This document shows, in pieces, positions 59,311-64,000 of a DNA stretch of 64,000 bases. The notes under the pieces were generated by a model that saw only the letters and a list, made by a program, of their open reading frames with translations, searched no databases and was not told where the DNA came from. The position numbers and the translations under genes are program-made. This DNA comes from Akebia trifoliata (lineage: Eukaryota > Streptophyta > Magnoliopsida > Ranunculales > Lardizabalaceae), in NCBI GenBank assembly GCA_017979445.1, contig CM030705.1, positions 17,191,040 through 17,255,039 of the forward strand, read 5' to 3'. Position 1 is the stretch's first letter. Each line of letters starts with the position of its first letter.

Positions 59311-59604
59311 TAATTGTCATATTTGTTGTAGTGATTCTGACCAATATGTCGTTGTTCATTTGCCCATTCAAGAACATAGAATCAGAATCCTACAGACTTT
59401 CAATTTACACCCTCTTTTTTTAATTGTAGAGCAGAACAGGTAGGATCACGTCATTACAGCCATAATAATAAAAAAAAACACACTAAAGCAAGAGGGTTTC
59501 GTACTTGAAACGCAATATTTTACAGATAATGAAAGAAAAAATTCCTCTAAACATGGACAACAAGAATCAGAATCGAAGATAACAAACAAAATAGCTTCAA
59601 AGGC

Positions 59605-59711
59605 TCAAACTTCAGGGTTCTTAGAATCCAGAAACTCGATTTCTTCTCGGTAAAGAAACCCAATAGCTTGATCTTCAACCCTATTGGTCAGAATCTTTCC
59701 TTCTATTAAAC
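59605..59711 (-). pseudogene. Unidentified terminal exon
   Basis: On the minus strand, TTTCTGGTTTCAG (acceptor) at 59712 is followed by an open reading of 34 codons, LIEGKILTNRVEDQAIGFLY then REEIEFLDSKNPEV, and a stop at 59605. Composition and the clean acceptor suggest a real last exon. I do not recognise the family. A possible upstream piece with donor GTAAGG (complement near 60020), ending MFDPNFFA, lies about 0.3 kb before. The rest would have to lie beyond the LTR at 60154. Confidence 0.4.
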
Positions 59712-60153
59712 CTGAAACCAGAAACTCACAGGAAAACTATTTCTATAAGTTACAGAGGAGATATTAAAAGTTGAATAAATTAAGAAAATGATTGAAATAA
59801 AAAGAATCTCAAAAGAGAAGAAACCTTGCTTTGAAAAAGAGTATGAACAAGATACGATTTTTGACAAGGTTGACGAAAGAATTTTTGGGAAAAAGCATCA
59901 AAGTTATTATAATTATTGATAGAAAAATGAGTTTTATCATGCATAAGATAACTAGAGGTAAAAAACAGGTCCCACAAATAAACAGAAATTGAATGAAAGG
60001 AATAGTAATTGCTGACCTTACTTGCAAAGAAGTTGGGATCGAACATATGACCTCAGGATTTTTGGTCACTGGTGGCGCTATGTGTTAATGATGATCGATT
60101 GATAATCCTAATTTCCTTCGATGCCAACTTCGGCTTGTCACTGCAAACAATAG

Positions 60154-61927
60154 TGTAGACACCCTATTTTAGCATCCGCCTGATTAATCAACTTGTCAAC
60201 CCAATCGCAAGGATTCCCAATGATGGATGTGTATTCCGTTGCTTTATTTTGTTACCAGATGTGTTTCAGAAATCCGGATGAGGTATCTCGAACTGACAAA
60301 ACCTTAGAAACCACGCTACGCTAGGAAAACACAACCCCAGAAACATAGAAATCATCATCTTGTAGACCAAAAAGAAGCTTTACGATAAAAATCACTAAAA
60401 ATTGATCAAATACCAAAATACCCCTGACATCAAAACAACCCTAGAGCCTACGTTACGCTTAGGAAAACTCTCTCGAACACATAAAATAACAAATTAAAAC
60501 CAAATAGATCATTTCACCAATTTTAACAGAATTTGACAAAATTACGAAAATGCCCCTCATAAAGTTCACAATCATTTCACATAAAAATTTTCATAAATGA
60601 CACAAACCAATATTTTCATTGAATTCCTTACGAAAAATCGATTCTAAAACATCCTAGAACATTAAAAACCAACTTAAAACGTGAAAAGTCCTCTCCGGGG
60701 GCAAAACGGTAATTTCATAATTTTCATAATTAAAAAATTCGAAATTAATAAATAAAACATTAAATAATTAAATTTAAACATTAATGAAATTAATTTAAAA
60801 TTTTGAACCTAAAAAATCGATCAATCGGGCTCTCAGGCAAAATTGTTGAGGGTTCGTGGGATATTTCTTTAAGGACCCCTCCATTTGGGGGTCCAAAGAA
60901 TTAAAGAAATAATGGAAGAGGGTTCTCCAAAAATCAAAGTAAATCAAGCAAGACTAAGGTCAAGGTATTAAAGTCGATCAAGTAAGACTGAAGTCAAAAT
61001 TAAAGTCAATTAAGCAAGACTGAAGTCAAGATATTAAAAGTCAATCAATTAAGACTAAAGTCAAAACATTAAAAGTCAATCAAATAAGACCAAAAGTCAT
61101 AATAGAGATCTAATTAAATAATAACTCTATCTAATAGAGTTCTAACTAAAAAATAATTCTACCTAAAATAATTTGAATTAAAACACAATTCTACCTAAAA
61201 CAATTCTAATTAAAACACAATTCTACCTAAAATAATTTTAACTAAAACACAATTCTAATTAAAAGATCTTTAATTAAACACTAACTCTATCCAAATCAAC
61301 CCTTAAAAACATCTATAAATAGAGGTGCTCACACCCTATTTTCGTATCAAATGATAAATCCTAAGAGAAGTAGGTCTAGAAGCTCCCCTAGCCCCCCATA
61401 AACCCTAGTTTTGGAGTCCCAACTCCTTAGCTAACATCCCTCCTTCAATTTTAGTCTAGAAAACACCCAAAAGCCTTCTAAAAACATCCCCAAATCCGCA
61501 ACAAACTTGAAGAGTTCAGATTCAAAAAACAAGGAGATACCTTGCCTCGGAGATCCGAAGTCAAATCCGGAAGCAGAACGAAGCAAGGGAGCACGGTACA
61601 AGGAGTTCTTTTTGTCAGATCTGAGGGAACCAAGTCCTTGCCATCGGAAAGGTAAACCTTTTATTTTTATTTATTTTCTTATCTAGGTTTTAGCAATGTA
61701 ATTTACTTGGGAATTTAGTAGAGACCGGCTTTGGCTGGGCGGGGTTGGTGCCTAACACCTTCCAACCCCGTAACTTGATCCCCGAATTCAGTTTTTTTGG
61801 TTTTAGATTAGTTTTTATCCGTTTAGAGTCATTGATCGGTTCCTAGACCATAATAACTAGGTGGCGACTCCCAAACCTCAAGGGTCAAAAGCGGATCCGC
61901 GCACCCCGCGGATCGAGGGCGCTTTCA
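60154..61927 (+). mobile_element. Complete LTR of the A/B family, probably solo
   Basis: The + strand runs from TGTAGACACCC to GGCGCTTTCA, 1774 bp, of the B subfamily (AATTCTACCTAAAACAATTC repeats). No TGGCGACTCC primer site follows (GATGGTTGACC instead), so it is not the 5' LTR of an intact element. Flanks AATAG and GATGG agree at 3 of 5, with A/G differences only, so a target duplication is uncertain. Confidence 0.85.
61314..61321 (+). promoter_or_regulatory. TATA box in the solo LTR
   Basis: TATAAATA followed by GAGGTGCTCACACCC. The same context occurs in the LTRs of A and B, and at 63590 in the truncated LTR, so it is a conserved core promoter of the family. Confidence 0.65.
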
Positions 61928-62458
61928 GATGGTTGACCAATAATTTCAATAATTGTGTTTTTTTATGCTCTATTAACATTTATAATGACAAAAGAAGATC
62001 AAATTAGTTTTCTACTAGATTTCATTAAAAAAAAAAAAAGGAGTTAAAGACCCTCAATACATAAAAGATGTACAAAAACAAAATATGTCGATAGATCATT
62101 TGACATTCATCATCTATATAAAAAAAGGATTATAAAAAAGAAGTCGTTCATCAACCGTTCGTCGGGGGAACTTTGACTCCTAATTTGAAATATGAAAAAT
62201 CCAAGAGTCAGAAAAACTCTTCTTCCTTTTCCTCCATGTGTGAGAAAAACACTTGGAGTTCTAAAGAGACTGGTTATGAAAGTGATGAGGGAAAATATGA
62301 TGTTTGTTACAGTTAGATTAATTACTGTAACATCTGCTCTCTTTTTCTTTTTCTTCTCTTTGCCCTTCATCTATGTTTCCCTTTTTTCTTATATATTTAT
62401 TTGACTTGTGATATGTAATTCCATTGGTTATAGGAAAAAAATTTTGTGGCAATATTAG
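61928..62458. other. No recognisable feature
   Basis: AT-rich spacer between two LTRs. Overlapping short frames at 62110-62404 on both strands lack motifs. Confidence 0.4.
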
Positions 62459-63622
62459 TGTAGACACCTCATTTTTTGCACTCGCCTGATTAATCAACTC
62501 GTCAACCCGATCACAATGATTCCCAATGATGGATGTTATTTCTATTGCTTTATTTTGTTACTAGAAATGTTTCAGAAATCCGGATGAGGTATCTCGAACT
62601 GAAAAAACCTTAGAAACCACGCTACGCTAGGAAAACACGACTCCAGAAACGTAGAAATCATCATCTTTCAGATAAAAAGAAGCTTTACGATAAAAATCAC
62701 TAAAAATGACCAAATTATCAAAATACCCCTAACCTCAAAACAACCCTAAAGCCTACGTTACGATTAGAAAAACCTTTTTGAACACATAAAACAACAAATC
62801 GAAACCAAATAAATCATTTCGCCAATTTTAACAGAATTTGACAAAATTACGAAAATGCCTCTCATTAAGTTCATGACCATTTCACACAAAAAATTTCATA
62901 AATGACACAAACTAATATTTTCATTGAATTCCTTACGAAAAATTGATTCTAAAACATCCTAGAACATTAAAAACCGACTTAAAACGTGAAAAGTCTTCTC
63001 CGGGGGTAAAACGGTAATTTCACAATTTCCATAATTAAAATTTTCGAAATTAATAAATAAAATATTAAATAATTAAAGTGAAATATTAATGAAATTAATT
63101 TAAAATTTTGAACTAAAGAAATCGATCAATTGGGTTCTCAGGCAAAATTGTTGAGGGTTCGTGAGTTATTTCTTTAAGGACCCCTCCACTTGGGGGTCCA
63201 AAGAATTAAAGACATAATAGAGGGGGGTTCTCCAAAAATTTAATGCCAATCAAGCAAGACTAAAGTCAAGGTATCAAAGTCAATCAAGTGAGACTAAAGT
63301 CACAATTAAAGTCAATTAAGCAAGACTGAAGTCAAGATATTAAAAGTCAATCAATTAAGACTAAAGTCAAAATATTAAAAGTCAATCAAATAAGACCAAA
63401 AGTCATAATAGAGTTCTAATTAAATAATAACTCAATCTAATAGAGTTCTAACTAAAATACAACTCCACCTAAAACAATTCTAATTAAAGCACAACTCTAC
63501 TTAAAACAAGTCTAACTAAAACACAACTCTAATTAAAAGAACTCTAATTAAACACTAGCTCTATCAAAATCAACCCCTAAAAAAATCTATAAATAGAGGT
63601 GCTCACACCCTATTTTCGTATT
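62459..63622 (+). mobile_element. Truncated LTR of the A/B family
   Basis: This begins TGTAGACACCTC and follows the LTR colinearly to the TATA region and CACACCCTATTTTCGTATT. It then breaks into unrelated sequence, lacking the last third (about 600 bp). Same orientation and subfamily as 60154-61927, but clearly a separate copy. Confidence 0.85.
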
Positions 63623-64000
63623 AAGTCAATAACTTGTTGAGCATTGCCTGCATAAAATGAACAGATAAACAGATAAACATAATACATATACAGTGAGTAG
63701 CATTGTATAGATACATGGTAAAACAACTTGCAAATCATGAGCACCGGCTTTTAAATAATTGGTTCTAATGTCATTAATACAATAATTCAGCATGCTTAAA
63801 ACTCATGCAACGAGGGATTGGTGCATAGATGATGTTAATGCTACAAAATAGGAACAATAAATTTCTTTATAATTGTGCTCTGTCCCAATCAAAGCATGTC
63901 AGGTTGAAAGAGGTATTTAGAGTAAGTTTTATAGGCGGAGATCCATCATGTTACAGTTAGTTGGATGCCACCTTAATTGGGTTTTACTCATAGATTTCGA
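63623..64000. other. No recognisable feature
   Basis: No gene or repeat recognised, up to the window edge. Confidence 0.35.

Larger units (their letters stand above)
41037..59336. mobile_element. CACTA transposon (41040-59333) with ATT target duplication
   Basis: The left end is CACTACAAGAAAAT at 41040; the right end at 59333 is the inverse of CACTACAACAAAT, identical at 11 of the first 12 positions. The 3-bp duplication ATT flanks it at 41037-41039 and 59334-59336. Subterminal repeats of CCGTTCC, AACCGTT and AACGGTT type cluster at 41085-41135 and 59145-59310, as expected for En/Spm-type binding sites. Without the 13.2 kb gypsy element B, it is about 5.1 kb. No CACTA transposase was recognised; it carries RRP40 exons, so it looks like a non-autonomous gene-capturing element. 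Confidence 0.82.

Noticed and set aside
61928..62458. Interior of an LTR element bounded by LTRs at 60154 and 62459
   Set aside because: The second LTR is truncated, no primer site follows the first and no polypurine tract precedes the second, so these are independent remnants.

Overview
This 64 kb window is AT-rich nuclear DNA from a flowering plant. The evidence is plant-type CACTA ends, Ty3/gypsy LTR elements with a tRNA-Arg-like primer site, Ty1/copia and LINE relics, MITEs, and gene fragments most like angiosperm RPS5, MCM3, clade-E PP2C, RRP40 and ABCG proteins. I cannot name the species. No complete, intact protein-coding gene is visible. The window is a nested transposon landscape with several captured or broken host gene pieces.

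Layout. 1-387 is the end of an LTR of the main gypsy family. 388-5358 and 26320-31417 are two near-identical copies of a second LTR element on the + strand. 5.2-12.4 kb holds an LTR-like remnant, a decayed gag fragment and dispersed repeats. 12470-12800 is the first exon of an ABCG half-transporter, cut off after its Walker A motif. A LINE relic (about 14.2-14.47 kb and 25.97-26.3 kb) is split by gypsy element A (14475-25970, minus strand). 31.4-41 kb holds foldback elements, MITEs, CACTA-like ends and a copia RNase H relic.

41040-59333 is a CACTA transposon with matching termini and a 3-bp ATT target duplication. It carries two exons of an RRP40 exosome gene. Gypsy element B (42345-55506, minus strand) is inserted in it. 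Element B in turn carries, in sense orientation behind its primer site, a nearly full-length intronless RPS5 pseudogene, the N-terminus of MCM3 and the C-terminus of a PP2C phosphatase. The last two are fused end to end. The right end has an unidentified terminal exon and two further LTRs (60154-61927 and 62459-63622).

Elements A and B share a 5' leader, an integrase relic, hairpin repeats, a 33-bp minisatellite and a polypurine tract, and I saw no gag, protease or reverse transcriptase in them. They differ in the slot between the leader and the integrase side: B holds the three host genes, A holds about 1.5 kb of unidentified DNA. The main story of the window is therefore host-gene capture by two unrelated transposon classes, one nested inside the other.
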